A stretch of DNA of 64,000 nt from assembly GCA_946699065.1 (NCBI GenBank), contig CAMPDV010000081.1, positions 834,149 through 898,148 of the forward strand. Direction: 5' to 3'. The notes beneath the pieces are model-generated. The model worked only from the letters and a program-made list of their open reading frames with translations. It searched no databases and was not told where the DNA came from. A program made the position numbers and the translations under genes. The DNA is from Loxodes magnus (lineage: Eukaryota; Ciliophora; Karyorelictea; Loxodida; Loxodidae). Positions 52,258 to 64,000 of the stretch are shown here, in pieces. How positions within the stretch are numbered: the stretch's first letter is position 1; each line of letters begins with the position of its first letter.

Positions 52258-53719
52258 ATGATTCAGACTAGAAACGTAAGTTTTATCAAATTAGAGATAT
52301 GAAGGGGATATTGATCCTAAGACTAAGCTAAGACATGGAACTGGAACTTATACTTATTCTACTTATTACTAATATACTGGCTAGTGGTATCAAGGGTTTA
52401 AACATGGTAAAGGCAAACTTCTGATGGGGGACGGAGGGTTTTATTAAGGCGATTTTTACTAGGGGGAAATTTAAGGCTAAGGAAAAAGATAGTGGCCTGA
52501 TGGAAGTGTTTATACTGGAAGCTGATTTAGAGGAGAAAAGCATGGGCAAGGGGAACTTGTAAAGAAGAATGGAGAAAAATATACTGGGGAATGGTATCTT
52601 AACTAGAGGCAGGGAAAAGGTAAACTAAGAACGAAAGAAAAGCATATTTTTGAAGGAGATTTCTTAAATCACAAAGCTACTGGAAAGTAAAGAGTTACTT
52701 ACAATACTAAAGACGTATATGAAGGAGATATGCTGGAGTTCTAAAAAAATGGATAAGGTCTATTTTAAACTCAAGTATACTAATATTAAGGCATGTGGTA
52801 GTGTGATTTGAAAAATGGATATGGAATTTTTGAGCATTTTGCAACTAGATTCTAATAGGAAGGAGAATGGAAAGACGATTTACCACAATTAAAAGCGAAT
52901 TAAATGAAGTTTGTAATGAATCAAGAGCAAGAGTAGGGATTATTAAATGCTAAGTAGGAAGCAGAAAATTAGACAATCGCAACAAAACCAAATGAGCTTT
53001 TTACAATTGCAATAGAAGTATTTTTCTAAGGAGATGATTATGAGGATCCTAATTACGAAGAACCTCCTCCAGAAGAATTAGAAAAGCTGATGAAACAAAA
53101 AGCAAAAGGATAAAACGTTGAAATCGGTCCAAAGATGATTACACCTCCTCCAGTTACTATGAGTATAGAAAGTAATAGAAATTTGCTCCTATAACTTATA
53201 AAAGTTGACCAGCTAGAAGATGAAAAAACGAAAGAGGTCAAAGAAATTGAACGTGTTATTCCTTTTGATTTTATTACTATGGAGGACAGTGAAATTGAGA
53301 AATGGAGATAAAAGCTATAGCAAGAGTAAGAAGCAAGATTAGAACTAGAATCTAAAGTCTCTCCAAAAGAAATAAAACCTATTGCTACAAAAGGAGGCAA
53401 GGGAGCTTAATAATAGGTAGTATAGGAGGAAGTTAAGTAAGAACCTACTGAGGAAGAGAAATTTCATACAGCACTTGCAAAGAGAACACCTCCTAAAATA
53501 GTAGTAAGAACAACTTAAGGAAAACTGGCATTAAAGAATCTGACTTTCCCTACTTTCTTTCCCTGTGAAAAGTATATTTTAAGAGTAATGGATGTAACAA
53601 AAGATATCGAAAAATTTGGATTTAATATATTAAAACCAATCTAAACAGATTTATGGGTTGAACCTGAAGGAGGATTTGCACTAGAGAAGAAAAAGCAAGC
53701 TCCAGCCAAAAAGAAGTGA
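52258..53719 (+). CDS. MORN-repeat protein, 480 residues (possible ciliary protein)
   Basis: ATG 52258 (MIQTRN) is joined to RYEGDIDPKTKLRHGTGTY by removing a 19-nt intron at 52276-52294. About eight MORN repeats follow: YTGQWYQGFKHGKGKLLM, YQGDFYQGEIQGQGKRQWPD, YTGSWFRGEKHGQGELVK, YTGEWYLNQRQGKGKLR, FEGDFLNHKATGKQRV, YEGDMLEFQKNGQGLF, YQGMWQCDLKNGYGIFEHF and a last partial EGEWKDDL. The C-terminal half is Pro/Glu-rich (DDYEDPNYEEPPPEELEKLM) with a coil, then a conserved-looking end (LTFPTFFPCEKYILRVMDVT, then WVEPEGGFALEKKKQ) and TGA 53717-53719. MORN proteins of this kind are often in radial spokes or at membranes. The axonemal role is inference. Confidence 0.88.
52276..52294 (+). other. 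19-nt intron in the MORN-repeat gene
   Basis: gtaagttttatcaaattag, right after the sixth codon. Without removal the MORN frame has no start. Confidence 0.85.
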
Positions 53720-54457
53720 TTTATTTTAATTCTTAGAATAAACTTAATCTGTCTCTATTCCTATTTTATAAGTACGTCTAATCAACTTCCTACTATTTAT
53801 TCATATGAAGCTTTATCAACTAAATCCGTTTCTTTATTCTGTTTTTAACTAAGTTGCCTTACTAAGGTGATATCTTTTATCATAGTAGTTCTTTATTATA
53901 GCTGGATGCTATTAATTTTGAAAGGTTAATCATATATAATTCTTAGTCTCGATCCAAAGAAGATTACAGTATTTATTACCTAAATTTTAGCCTTAGACAG
54001 TAAGTAATCTCAGCTGTATGCATTATTATAACCTTATGCTGATAAAAATCCTTATTGCTGTATTTAAATTTGAAAGGATATTATATAATTATTAGGTAGT
54101 TTTGATTACTTTAGTTATATGACTAAGTAGTTAACTATATAAAATAATGATACATTAAACGCTTTAGTATCTGGATTTTAACCTACCACTAACTACAGTC
54201 ACAGAAATACATCCTTCTGCTACTTTCCTTCTATTTACCTTCACAACCATAAACTAGATTATAAGACTATAACACACCATTCTTCGTTTATCCCTTTTCA
54301 ACCACAAATTTAGATTTACCTTCTCATATAAACTTCACTAACTTATCACTCTTCTTATAATATAAATGAAGAGGATAACTAAGAAAAGAAGTAAGTAAAG
54401 GAGTTAAATATTAGGATTTATATTTATTTCTAAAATTAAAGCTGTAAAGTACCTCTA
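53720..54457. other. 740-bp spacer between convergent genes, nothing recognised
   Basis: AT-rich, pyrimidine runs near 54200-54350, no gene seen. Confidence 0.45.
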
Positions 54458-54920
54458 TCATTGATTAGCCTTAGCCTACTCTATTTCCTTTCTTTTTCTA
54501 TCATTATTATCTAAGAACTTGTAATAAATTAAGGCAAATCCCCAGTTTATTAGGTTGAATAGAGCAATGAACATGTGCTTCTCTCTTTTCCACTTTTTAG
54601 TATTTATTTCCTCTTTAGCAAGTGATTAATCTAGTAACTTCACTTCAAAGCTCTAGCAAGCCCAAAAGGTGAATAAATATAATGCTAGAGAACCTAAAAA
54701 TAGTCATATTGAAGCCTTCAAGCGACATTTGGTTTTATAATCTTCCTACTCTTTGTATTAAAAGGCTATAATGACATTATAGATGTTCTTGTTTATGCTT
54801 TTTACTAAGTTTGTTATCTTTCCTTTCGGAATAGCCATCACAAGAACTGCCATAAAGAAATTCATTAGAAAATGTATGAATGAAGACCACTGAAGAAAAC
54901 ACAAAAACAATATCCTCCAT
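54458..54920 (-). CDS. BAP31-like ER membrane protein, 147 residues
   Basis: ATG 54920 gives MEDI, and a 19-nt intron at 54890-54908 joins it to WSSFIHFLMNFFMAVLVMAI and PKGKITNLVKSINKNIYNVI. Two more membrane helices follow (SIWLFLGSLALYLFTFWAC and MFIALFNLINWGFALIYYKF). A short basic loop KKWKREKHMF precedes the last helix, as in BAP31 (KLFRAQRNLYI in animals). A charged tail NDRKRKEIEQAKANQ ends at TGA 54458-54460. BAP29/BAP31/Yet proteins sort membrane proteins leaving the ER. The order of helices fits the family, but the tail is shorter and lacks the coiled coil. The family call is moderate. Confidence 0.65.
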
Positions 54921-55520
54921 TTTTAGCTTTATGACTATTATTTTATTTCCCCTTATTTTATGCGTGTAAGTTTAGTCCCTTATTACTTGTTTCGCTAGTA
55001 TAGAATAAACTTAATTTCTCTTGGTCGAAAGATAAAATTGAGACAAATGGTTTGAGAATTAACTTTTAGCTTTGATTGATATCTTTTAGCCTGCTTTATC
55101 TAGCCTTATATATATGATATTAGCTACTAAGGATTAGATCAACCAAGGTTTTTTTATATTTTGGGTGGATATTTTGATGGATTTTCTTGTGTGTATCTAT
55201 GAAATTTGCCTCCCTTTGGAAGAAAATTTACTATAAGCTTGATTTTCTTTAGAAAGCAAGCTTTTTCCTTCTTATTTCATTGATATAAATCCACAACCAA
55301 AGCCTTTTAGGCCTCTCTATGAAATATACTATAATTACTAGATCTAATCCTAATTTAAAACTATCAATACTAAGCAACTATCTACCAAAGCCTTATTCCA
55401 TAGCCTTGTATACTTGACTTAGCTAGTATTGTTAATATCCTTTCCATAAGGTTAGATCTAGAGCTTTACACTCATAAAATAGGAAATCTTGAAATTCAAT
55501 TTCTAAAGAAATATTTCAAA
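54921..55520. other. 600-bp divergent spacer, nothing recognised
   Basis: Between the start of the BAP31-like gene and the kinesin start. T-rich with scattered A-runs. Should hold both promoters. Confidence 0.45.
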
Positions 55521-57562
55521 ATGAATGACTTAGTAAATGTATTTATACGTATTCGTCCTCTACTCTCACATGAATAGGGCTAAGAGGAAGACTAGGGAGC
55601 AATACTTCTAAATACGGAAAATCAAGTATTTCAGGTTAATTACTCAATGGACCGCTCTATAAAATATTTTCCTTTGACTATGTTTTTGATGAGTTTTCTA
55701 CTTAGGAACAAATCTAGCAACATGTTCTCTTATAAACTATCGATGATCTATTCTAAGGGTATGCTTAAAGTAGAAATATCTTAGTTTTTTTGCTATGGAT
55801 AAACTGGAGCTGGAAAAACGAACACTTTAGGTACTTTAGATTAGATAGAGCTAGGAGTTTCTCATGGCTTGATTCCATTTACGTTATAGTAGCTAGAAGG
55901 GTATTTGAAGTAGAGGCTATTGGATAAGATAAGAATTAGCTTTTATTAGCTTTATTTGGATCAAGTCTTTGATTTGCTGTCTAGTAAAACTAAGCCTTTG
56001 GCTATAAGAGAGGTTAATGGACAGATTTATATAGAAAATCTAATCGAAGCGGATACGAAAGATATTTCTAGAGCTAACAGAACTAATAAACCTAGCCCTC
56101 TACAATAGGATTTAAGCAGAAACCTTGCTGAATAAAACTTCGAGTAGAAGTCATTGCGTTCTGAATTTGGAGCTGTTTAATAACTCTGATTAGTCTTTTG
56201 GAAAGTTAAGCTTTGCAGATTTAGCTGGCTCTGAAAGAGTAATCAAGTCACAGGCTAAAGGATAGCAACTTGCAGAGGCTAAATTTATAAATTCAAGTCT
56301 TAGTACCTTAGCAACTGTTATTAACTCCTTAAGCAACCAAAATAACGACAAAACCAAAAAGCAATTTATTGGATACAGAGATGCTAAACTAACAAGGCTT
56401 CTCCAGCCGATGCTCCAAACAGCTCACAAAACGATTTTTAATATCCAACATCTCACTTTCCAAAAAAAAGCATAAATGAGACTATTTCAACTCTGCAATT
56501 TTCCGCAAGGTGTAAATAAGTCTAAAGCTTGAGCAAATAAATTAATTCCAATAAAAGCTAAAAAAATAACTAGCAAGGACATAAAAATGGGATTTACACC
56601 AACCCAGGAAATGAAAGTGAGATTATATAGAACCTTTAAAATTAAATCTCCAATCTTTAGGAAAAAGTAAAAAGCCTTGAAAAAGAAAGATCGCTTAGCT
56701 ATTAATCCAATGATCGTCTTTACTAAAGCTCTACATTATCTAGCTTGAAAAGATTAGATTCATCCTACTAGTCATTTAACTCCCAAAACTTAGATTAGCT
56801 ATTCCATCACAGTAACATAGAACTGATAAATTTTATGATGAAGTTACTAGCCAAAATCTATAGCCAGGGGAAGAGTATTTTGGATAAATTCAAAATTAAG
56901 ATAAAAGAACTAAAGTTAGATGGACTCAGATCAATTTCAAAAGCTACTTTAGGAGATAGATGCTAGTTAACTTCCTAGCGAACTAATAACTCAGATTTAT
57001 AGTAAATATGGCCTCAAAATATTTGAGCAGTTGTCTTAAATAGAGAATTACATTGGCTAATTACATGATTTTAACGACTTTGAAAGAAGTAATTTAGCTG
57101 ATCAAAAACCAGATTACTCAAGTGAAAGTTATGAGTGAAACACTATTCTACAAGCTAGAGTAAAACCTAAAATAACAGTTAGGAAAAAATATTTCCTCGA
57201 ATGAGCATCAGCAACCTACTGAAAAATTTAATAGCGAACAACCTATTTATAGGTTATAAAATGAGATAAGCCATTGAAATTAGCAATTCGAAAACTTACA
57301 GTGATAGAATAAATAGGAGCAAGAAGATCCAGATATTTAAATAAATGAAGACCAATAAGAAAAAATTCTATTTAGAAACTAGCATTTATATAAAGAAGAG
57401 GAAGATTTCGAAAATCATTACTTTCATTTTAAGGAAAAATACTAAAATAGAAACAATAGTTTTGCTTAATTGTATAAGTAATAAGGTTTATATTATAAGA
57501 ATTGTCTTCTTCTAGTCAATATGTATTGTATAACCTATGAGTTATTAAGATTTGAAGAATGA
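55521..57562 (+). pseudogene. kinesin motor protein with several frame breaks (pseudogene, frameshifting or sequence errors)
   Basis: ATG 55521 (MNDLVNVFIRIRPLLSHEQG) starts a kinesin motor domain: FDYVFDEFSTQEQIQQHVL, CYGQTGAGKTNTLGTL (P-loop), NKTSSRSHCVLNLELF (switch I), LSFADLAGSERVIKSQAKG (switch II), INSSLSTLATVINSLSN, FIGYRDAKLTRLLQ, then ISNISLSKK and NETISTLQFSARCKQV. A coiled-coil tail ends at TGA 57560-57562. The conserved blocks lie in different frames. Changes fall in a T7 run before CYGQ, near TCTAGAG at about 56070, in a T5 run and in an A8 run near 56440-56470. A GT-AG 15-mer just before the T7 run might be an intron, but the other changes look like single-base indels. Function: microtubule-based transport, if functional. 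Confidence 0.75.
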
Positions 57563-58942
57563 AAATTAAAATTACATTCAAGTGCTTTTTCCTTTTCTTA
57601 GCACTTTTAAATTTATATTTACTCCCGTTTTTTTTCCTTAACGCTAATAGTTTTACCTGGTATAAATCAAAGAGTTATCCAATCTTGTAGAGAATTGAAA
57701 AAAGGTAGTTCACATTAATCAAAAATTGGCTAAATTGTAAACATTTATAGTTACATTTATTCGTGATTCTGGGTCTTTTATTTACAATTATTTCTATCTT
57801 CATTATTGTCCATTTTTCATTTTAACTGTCTTTTTCTTTTGTTTAAATTGCTTTAAAAAATGCTAATAAAGCTAAATATAATTATTGAGTCAAATTGACT
57901 ATAAGACTCGATTGAACAACATAAAAAAAGAGCTTTATTCAAGCTAAGCTATTTAATGTTATCGAACTAATTTACTAACTTTTATATTTATAAGTAAGGA
58001 GCAAGCTTCAGTGAGGAACTGTAGTTCCCTTCTGCTTTTGTTATGGTACGATTCTATACTTTCCTTGTAAAAAATGATTCTTTTAAATTGAAACTTTCAT
58101 AAATGTATACAATCTTTTCAGATTTAACTACTTTTTTAACCCTCATAACGAACTTATCTCGATGATAGCTCGATAGATATTATGCCTTATAATTTTTTTC
58201 TTATATAACTTTCCATCTAAAGTTCAGTACAACTAGTTAAATGATTCCAGACTCCCAATTTTTTCTTCTTTTCTTCTTAAACATTTTATTCTAAGCCAAA
58301 GGATTTCCAAATTCAAACTTGATTAATCTGCTAATCTAGTGTTTAACTCTAATACACAAAAGAAGCTCCTTTTTTGGAATTTAGTATCCACTCTATTCAT
58401 TTTCTTCCTTCTTGCTTAATCTTTTTTAAAATATACCTTGTAGGCTCAATTTCCTATACCTTTTCCTAGAAACTCTAGCTTTTTATAAATATAGCAAATT
58501 TAATATTCAGCACAATGTTCTTAATCACTTTATATATAAAACTAAATATCACTACTACCATATAAAATAGGTTCAATACCTTTTTCAAATGAAATAAAGA
58601 AATAAAGCTACTCAAAGACTCTAGTAGCTGTGGGTTATTCTAAAGTTATTCTTTGGAGGGGCGAAAAGCAGTTTTTCAAATTTAAGCTTTAACTAGCTAT
58701 TTTGGTAGTTGGATTAAGCATATAGTTATAACTAACACAGCTCCTTGCTTCTTTTATAAAGGAGTAAGATAGTGACTGTATTATATTACTTTTAACTCTA
58801 AGTACTAGAAATCTCAGTTTAAGGTATTTAAACTTCATTTTAGCTTTGTATGGTATGTTTTTAATACCATTAGCATTTAATATCTTCCTTTTCTATATAT
58901 AAGAATCACACGTTCTTTAGACTAAAAAAAAGAAGCAATATA
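57563..58942. other. AT-rich spacer, nothing recognised
   Basis: About 1.4 kb, strongly T-rich on the plus strand. No motif-bearing frame on either strand. Confidence 0.45.
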
Positions 58943-59302
58943 ATGAATTTGGCATTTAAAAGAAAAATAGTTAAAAGAGATAGATATGAGTATTAGGGAC
59001 ATTTCTAGAAGAAAAAGTTGTCTTAAGAAAGATTAAATTTAATGATACTAGTTGAATTAAACGACCCAATGCAAAAATGAACTATAACTAAATATGTTCA
59101 CTAACCAAGAGTAACTATTTGTGGATAGTACATTGCGGATAGGACATAAAGAACGAAGTTGGTACCATTGAAAAAATACTCCAAGTAAATAAAGAAGCTC
59201 CCTATTTAGATAAGGTAATTAACTAATTAAATAGGAAATGAAAGGAGTTAACTTATAGGACGAAATCAAGAAAAATAGTGTTATAATTCTTAAGACTAAT
59301 GA
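58943..59302 (+). CDS. possible small basic protein, 119 residues
   Basis: Not recognised. ATG 58943 (MNLAFKRKIVKRDRYEYQGH) to TGA 59300-59302 in one frame. It reads LNLMILVELNDPMQKW, then ITKYVHQPRVTICGQYIADR, with a very basic end. The purine-rich strand and charge pattern favour coding, but nothing outside the sequence supports it. Confidence 0.3.
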
Positions 59303-62300
59303 TAGTAATAGATCCAAATAAGCTTGAAACTACTATTTTTTAGCAATAAATCAATATTTGGGTTAAATTAAATATAGGTAAAGTCACAATAAATAAAGTA
59401 TTGCTATGCTATACCTAAAAACAATAATCATTAATTAAGTGTACATAGCTAACATTTTTTTACAATTTCAGGTCAAAAATAAAGATATAGAATCTTGAAA
59501 AATGGAAGATAAAATGATAAAAATGAAATAATTAAAGAGAAAATAATATAATAATAATAATAATATAACTTTGTATCGCTTTTGAAAGAATCATCACGAA
59601 ATAATTTTTCTAATTTTCTCCGTTTCTTAAATCAGAAATTTGATAATTTCCTCATTTTTAATTTAAATTATTATGAATATTGAAGTAAGAAGGAAATGGA
59701 GGAAATTCTATCTCTTGTGATTAATATCATATCTGAATAAAAAGGTATAAAAAAGAATTATTAATTGATCTCACAGTCATTTCATTTTATTCTGTATATT
59801 TTTGCAAGGATATTAGAAATTAACCTAATCAAAAGATCGTTTGTTGATATTAGATTTACTTATAAAACCTTAAATTTGAATCCAGAGATGTTTTATTTTT
59901 AAGGTTCTATAAATCTTAACGATTAATGGTATCTTATTTAAACTTAAAGTTTTGTAAATATATAGGAAAGTATTTTAGTGCTAAATATCTTAAATAATTT
60001 GAATCTATTTGCTATTATATTTTCAAACTCTAAACTAAATGCTTGCCTTTCTATCAATAGCTATTTATGTAATTTAAACAATCTTTACTAACTTATTTAA
60101 TGAATAACCTACTTTTACCTGCTCCCTTATAAATTTAATTAAAAATATAGCTTATTTTATTGCTTTTTCTTCATAATTACTAAGAAATCTTATTATTACT
60201 AAAAAGATATATAGGATTATCAATTACCTAGGGTTAATTGAACTATAATATTCTTAAGATTTCTGTATATTTCCTTAGCTTTTAAGCCTTAATAGTTCTA
60301 GTAATTGATTTAAGAATCTTTAATTTTTGATTTTTCCATGCTAAATACCTAGCACTATATTTAACTTCCTTTTATATTATCTTCTGTCTACTTTATATCA
60401 TACTATATCCTTATCTCTTTTGACTAAATTCATTATCTTGGTTTATAAATGAAACTACCATTTTTAATATAATAATTATATATTCGTTTAGTGAGTATTT
60501 GCTTGAAGTAATTATCAGATCTATTTAGGAATTTAAGTCTAATAAAAGTGCTAAGTTTCTTTAACTATTATGCATAATTCTAAGGTTTACCTTGATACTT
60601 TATTCTTTCTTTATGGTTCATTAAATGTTCATTTCAATCTCCACATTCCTCAATCACTTTTAATTACCATCTCGATTGAGATAAGTTATTCCTATCTATA
60701 ATAGCCTTGACTATTGAAATTAATAGAAGAAGCAATTTTTATTTAATAGACTATATTTATTTACTTTAGCCCTGCTTCTATACTCTTATTTATATCTTTC
60801 AAATAATCTTGATATTTACTATTACTTCATTTCTAGTAGACTCTCACTGTTATTACTTTCACAATCTGAGTTTTAAATCTTAGCTTTTACGTAAATTTCT
60901 TTAGTTAAGCTTTATTAGTTATTAGTTATTAAAAGAGAGATATGCGTGATTAAAACTAAGATCCTTGCTAAAAATTAGTATTCCTAAAGTTAGTTGGAGG
61001 TATTTTATCTTTTAAAAAGGCTTAAATCAGCTAATTTTTTTAAAGGTGAAGATGATTTATAACTAGAGAAACTAAAAAGATACCCGATGCTGTTTAGTTC
61101 ATTACTAGTTCCTTAATTTTATCTTCTATTCTTTAGAGTTCAGATTATTTATACGGAAAGGAGATTTTATTTTATTAAGCTTCTTTGTATTTAAATATTT
61201 ATTTCAAGTTCTTCTCTCAAGCTTACTTAAATGCTTTTAGATATACTCTTCAAATCAACTTTCCCCTTTTAGATAACTGCTTCCTTATTAACTACTTAAA
61301 ATTATGTAATTTCAAACTAGCTTTTATCCAAACTTGAACCCCTGGTATTTTGGCTTCTAATTAGCACACCTTAAGAATCATGCAAATAGAGTATAAAGAG
61401 TAACTCCTTGTTTTCCTAGCATGATTTTATAACCTTTTACTACCTTATTTAGAAGCTAATTTCTTTCTCTTTCCTGGAAGATTCTTGTTCCCTTTTATTT
61501 TTAATCCACAATCATTTAAAATAAAATCGTTTTCCAGGTTTCGTTGATTTCTAGCTTAAAAATTAGTCTCTAAGCTATTGCAGTCATTTATAAGCTTCAG
61601 TTATTTTCCCCGAAAAGGTTTTATCTTTATGCTTTTCCTTATTTATCTGTATTATACTAGCACATAAAAAAGAAAAATGTAAGTATCATACTTATAGTAT
61701 AAGTGAAGAATAGAGATTAGTATCAAGCGTATTTGACAGGATCTTTTACTATCTTTACTAATAGAAACTCTGAGGCTAAAATTGACTCAAAAAGGAACTG
61801 ATGATCGAGGGATTAAAGCTTGATTATTTGGTTTATACAGAACTGCTTTACTACTGAAGATTTTAGGAGTTAAAGGAGGGAGGAAAATTAAGCTAAATAA
61901 AAGACAAGAAAACTATAAAAAGAACTAAAAGTTTATTTTTAGTCACCTTTACACTAAAAAATATAAGAGGATACATTTGCAAATCAAGAAGTAATCAAAT
62001 GTCTATAGAAGTTGAAGGATTAAAAATGGTAGCTAGGTTTAATCTATTTTTGTTCTAAAGTTTGAAAGATAAAAAATAATTAATGCCTGAAATATTATAC
62101 TCAGCTCTAAAAACTTTTAGAGAAGACTTCTAATTATTCTAGCATAAAAGCTTTTATTAAGATAGAAGCTTAAACTTAGAAGCACTCGAGGAAAAATAAA
62201 TAGCTTAAAGATCATATATTTAAATGAGTAAACTGGAATAAAACATATAGCTGATTTAATAAAATTTTAAGATACTAAGCAAATAAAAACTTATCTTCAA

Positions 62301-62399
62301 TGAAACTAATTCCATTAGAAGTTTCCAAAAGATTATGCTTTATTTTTTTATCGTCGAGTGCTAAGATTCAATCATGAAAATTTGAACATTTGACTCAAA
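59303..62399. other. 3-kb very AT-rich stretch, nothing recognised
   Basis: The most AT-rich part of the window, with an (ATA)n microsatellite at about 59541-59570. Neither strand shows a gene I can support. Confidence 0.5.
59541..59570 (+). repeat. (ATA)n microsatellite
   Basis: About ten near-perfect ATA/AAT units in tandem. Confidence 0.8.
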
Positions 62400-63300
62400 A
62401 AAAATTGCATTTACCTTTGATTAGAAGGCAAATTTTCCTTTCTAGTCTTCTTTTTGTTAATTTGCTCCTGCTTAACTTTTCTTCAAATTAGAGTCTCCTT
62501 TTGTCTATTTTCTAAAATCTAACTGTAAGCATTTAGTTAGAATATCAATTTAATCAAACTTAGCCTTGTTCTTTCTTAAGATCGAAGAAATTACTTTCTA
62601 AATCCCTTCTAAATAAAAATCCTTCAACTTAAGCTAAGTTTTATGCTTATATTAAATTAAGCTATAGGAATGAACTATTTTATAACCATTTCATTGTTAA
62701 TTTTTTGCAAAATCTTTCAAAAATTTTGTGCTTTAATTTTAATTAATTTTCGCTTTTTAGGTTTGAATGACAGTTTTTATATCAATATAATCCAAGCTTT
62801 GCTTCTAGGATAAATTTATTCTTTGCAATTGCTTGAAAATTTCTCTAGACTCCCAAAACTTATTTTTAGGTTCTGGATTTTTATAGTTAGCTCAAACTGA
62901 TGATGCTTTTTCAAACTATGCATCTTCTTAAAGCTATAATTATGTTTTATTTGCTAACTAAAGTTTGATTGTTCTTCGCTTGCTTAAATTCCTTCATTAT
63001 GAAATCTTGTTAATTTTTTGGAGGCTTAAGTATCTAATTATCTTAGGATTATTTAGTTTATCATTTATAATTTTTTATTTACTGAAGTTTTTTAAATGAG
63101 ATCAGCTGCTTCAGACATAGCACAGCTTCAATAATAAAATTGGTTTAAAATGTAAAATCTGTCTTTGATGCTTCTTGCTTAGCCCTTTTCTTGGACTTTA
63201 TAAATTTATCAATTAAGCTTAAGTAATTTCCTTAAGTTCACCTGAGCCCTTCTTTCTTACGCTTAGCAATATTTTTCTTCCTAGTGTAAATAGAAGACAT
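62400..63300 (-). CDS. unidentified charged protein (splicing and 3' end uncertain)
   Basis: Not recognised. ATG 63300 gives MSSIYTRKKNIAKRKKEG. The strongest coding stretch, in another frame, is DAQFEKASSVWANYKNPEPK, then KFWESREIFKQLQRINLSQK and SLDYIDIKTVIQTQKAKINQ (about 62700-62920). A further part (KAKFDQIDILTKCLQLDFRK, then KKSQAGANQQKEDQKGKF) lies toward 62430. At least one short intron must join these parts. I found no clear TGA, so the left border is approximate. Confidence 0.4.
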
Positions 63301-64000
63301 TTCTTACCTGCTTTAGATAGTAAATTGACTAGATATGAAAATTTTAATTAGCCTTTCTTTTAATTACTCAGCTAGCATAATAGATAGTAGCAGGCTATCT
63401 AAAGAAACTAGCTAAACTTAGTTTGCTTTTTTTCAATAAGCTTAAGCTTAAGATTTATTAACAGATTCAATTATTTAGCTAATCTGCTAGCTTCTCCTTT
63501 ACGTATAGAAGCTAGTGAGACCTTTTACCTATTTTTTGCTCCTGTAGATACTTTTTCTTTAGTCTTCTTGGTTAGCTGAAACCTGCATTTAAACTTACAG
63601 AGTATTTAACCTTATTAAAATCTCTTCGCTTTAATACAGCAGCTTAAAACTAAGCTTTGCTTTGTTTAATTAGCTAATTAAGATTTCTAAAGTGGAGTTT
63701 TATTTCTTTCAAATTAAGCTAAAGCAAGAAGTAATTTTCCTAGCTTGCTTAAGTTATTTAATGGATATTAACTAGACGCCACTAGCATAATCTGCCAAGA
63801 TATAATCCAAAAACGAACGGATATAAAAACTAATGATTTAATACATTTGAATATGATTAGACAGAGTATTTACTGTTTGATCAGATTGCTAGTCTCTTAC
63901 TAGGATAGGAGAACTATTGAGTACTAATTGGCATTTTTCTTTCATTTTTTATGTATTTAAATTGATAGAAAAATAGTGTAGTCTAAAGCATTAAAATGTA
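63301..64000. other. right-edge stretch, nothing recognised
   Basis: AT-rich with many TAGCT/AGCTA words. The minus-strand gene's promoter should be near 63301. No gene seen to the window end. Confidence 0.45.

Noticed and set aside
53053..53400. 115-residue standard-code ORF on the minus strand
   Set aside because: Antisense to the Pro/Glu-rich part of the MORN-repeat gene.

Overview
The window comes from a ciliate nucleus with a heavily reassigned genetic code. Conserved proteins can only be read if TAA and TAG are glutamine and TGA is tryptophan. TGA also ends most genes (plasma-membrane-type Ca2+ ATPase, PP2C phosphatase, TMCO1, DYRK kinase, MATE, MORN protein, BAP31-like protein). This matches the karyorelict code (Loxodes type: UAA/UAG Gln, UGA Trp or stop by context). 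A Condylostoma-like code, in which all three codons can also stop, is not excluded, because a few genes here have no usable TGA at their end. Conserved genes are interrupted by very short GT-AG introns, mostly 16-23 nt, and removing them restores frame each time. Standard-code gene finding sees only fragments.

Layout. 1-3502 (+): RING-like zinc finger, kinase-like domain and MORN repeats in one protein, entering from the left edge. 3990-6584 (+): one or two unidentified coiled-coil/membrane genes. 7837-9537 (+) and 9683-11692 (-): a convergent pair, an unknown protein and a leucine-rich-repeat protein. 12185-12905 (+) and 13015-15255 (-): a second convergent pair, a possible C2-like protein and a large unknown protein. 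15347-18372 (+): kelch protein, divergent from the previous gene. 20392-24439 (+): two unknown proteins followed by an RNA polymerase I A49-like subunit. 25600-27152 (+): MATE transporter. 29441-32460 (-): Ca2+ pump. About 34040-38283 (+): a large unknown protein followed by a PP2C phosphatase. 38790-40554 (+): TMCO1-like ER calcium channel and an unknown gene. 41580-44349 (+): DYRK-type kinase. 45954-46397 (-): CEP19-like centriolar protein. 47726-51284 (-): CAP/EF-hand protein and a myristoylated-type AGC kinase. 52258-53719 (+): MORN-repeat protein. 54458-54920 (-): BAP31-like ER protein. 55521-57562 (+): kinesin with several frame breaks. From 57.6 kb onward the sequence is very AT-rich and gene-poor, with one possible small gene and one minus-strand gene near 63 kb.

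The recognisable products are ordinary eukaryotic cell machinery: Ca2+ handling (pump, TMCO1, EF-hand), phosphorylation (three kinases or kinase-like proteins, PP2C), cilium/cytoskeleton (kinesin, CEP19, MORN) and ER membrane (BAP31, TMCO1). No operon, virus, mobile element or CRISPR array was recognised. With no codon acting always as stop, every stretch can be read as protein. I therefore accepted genes only on family motifs, start/stop placement, charge pattern and intron logic. Unrecognised genes carry low confidence.
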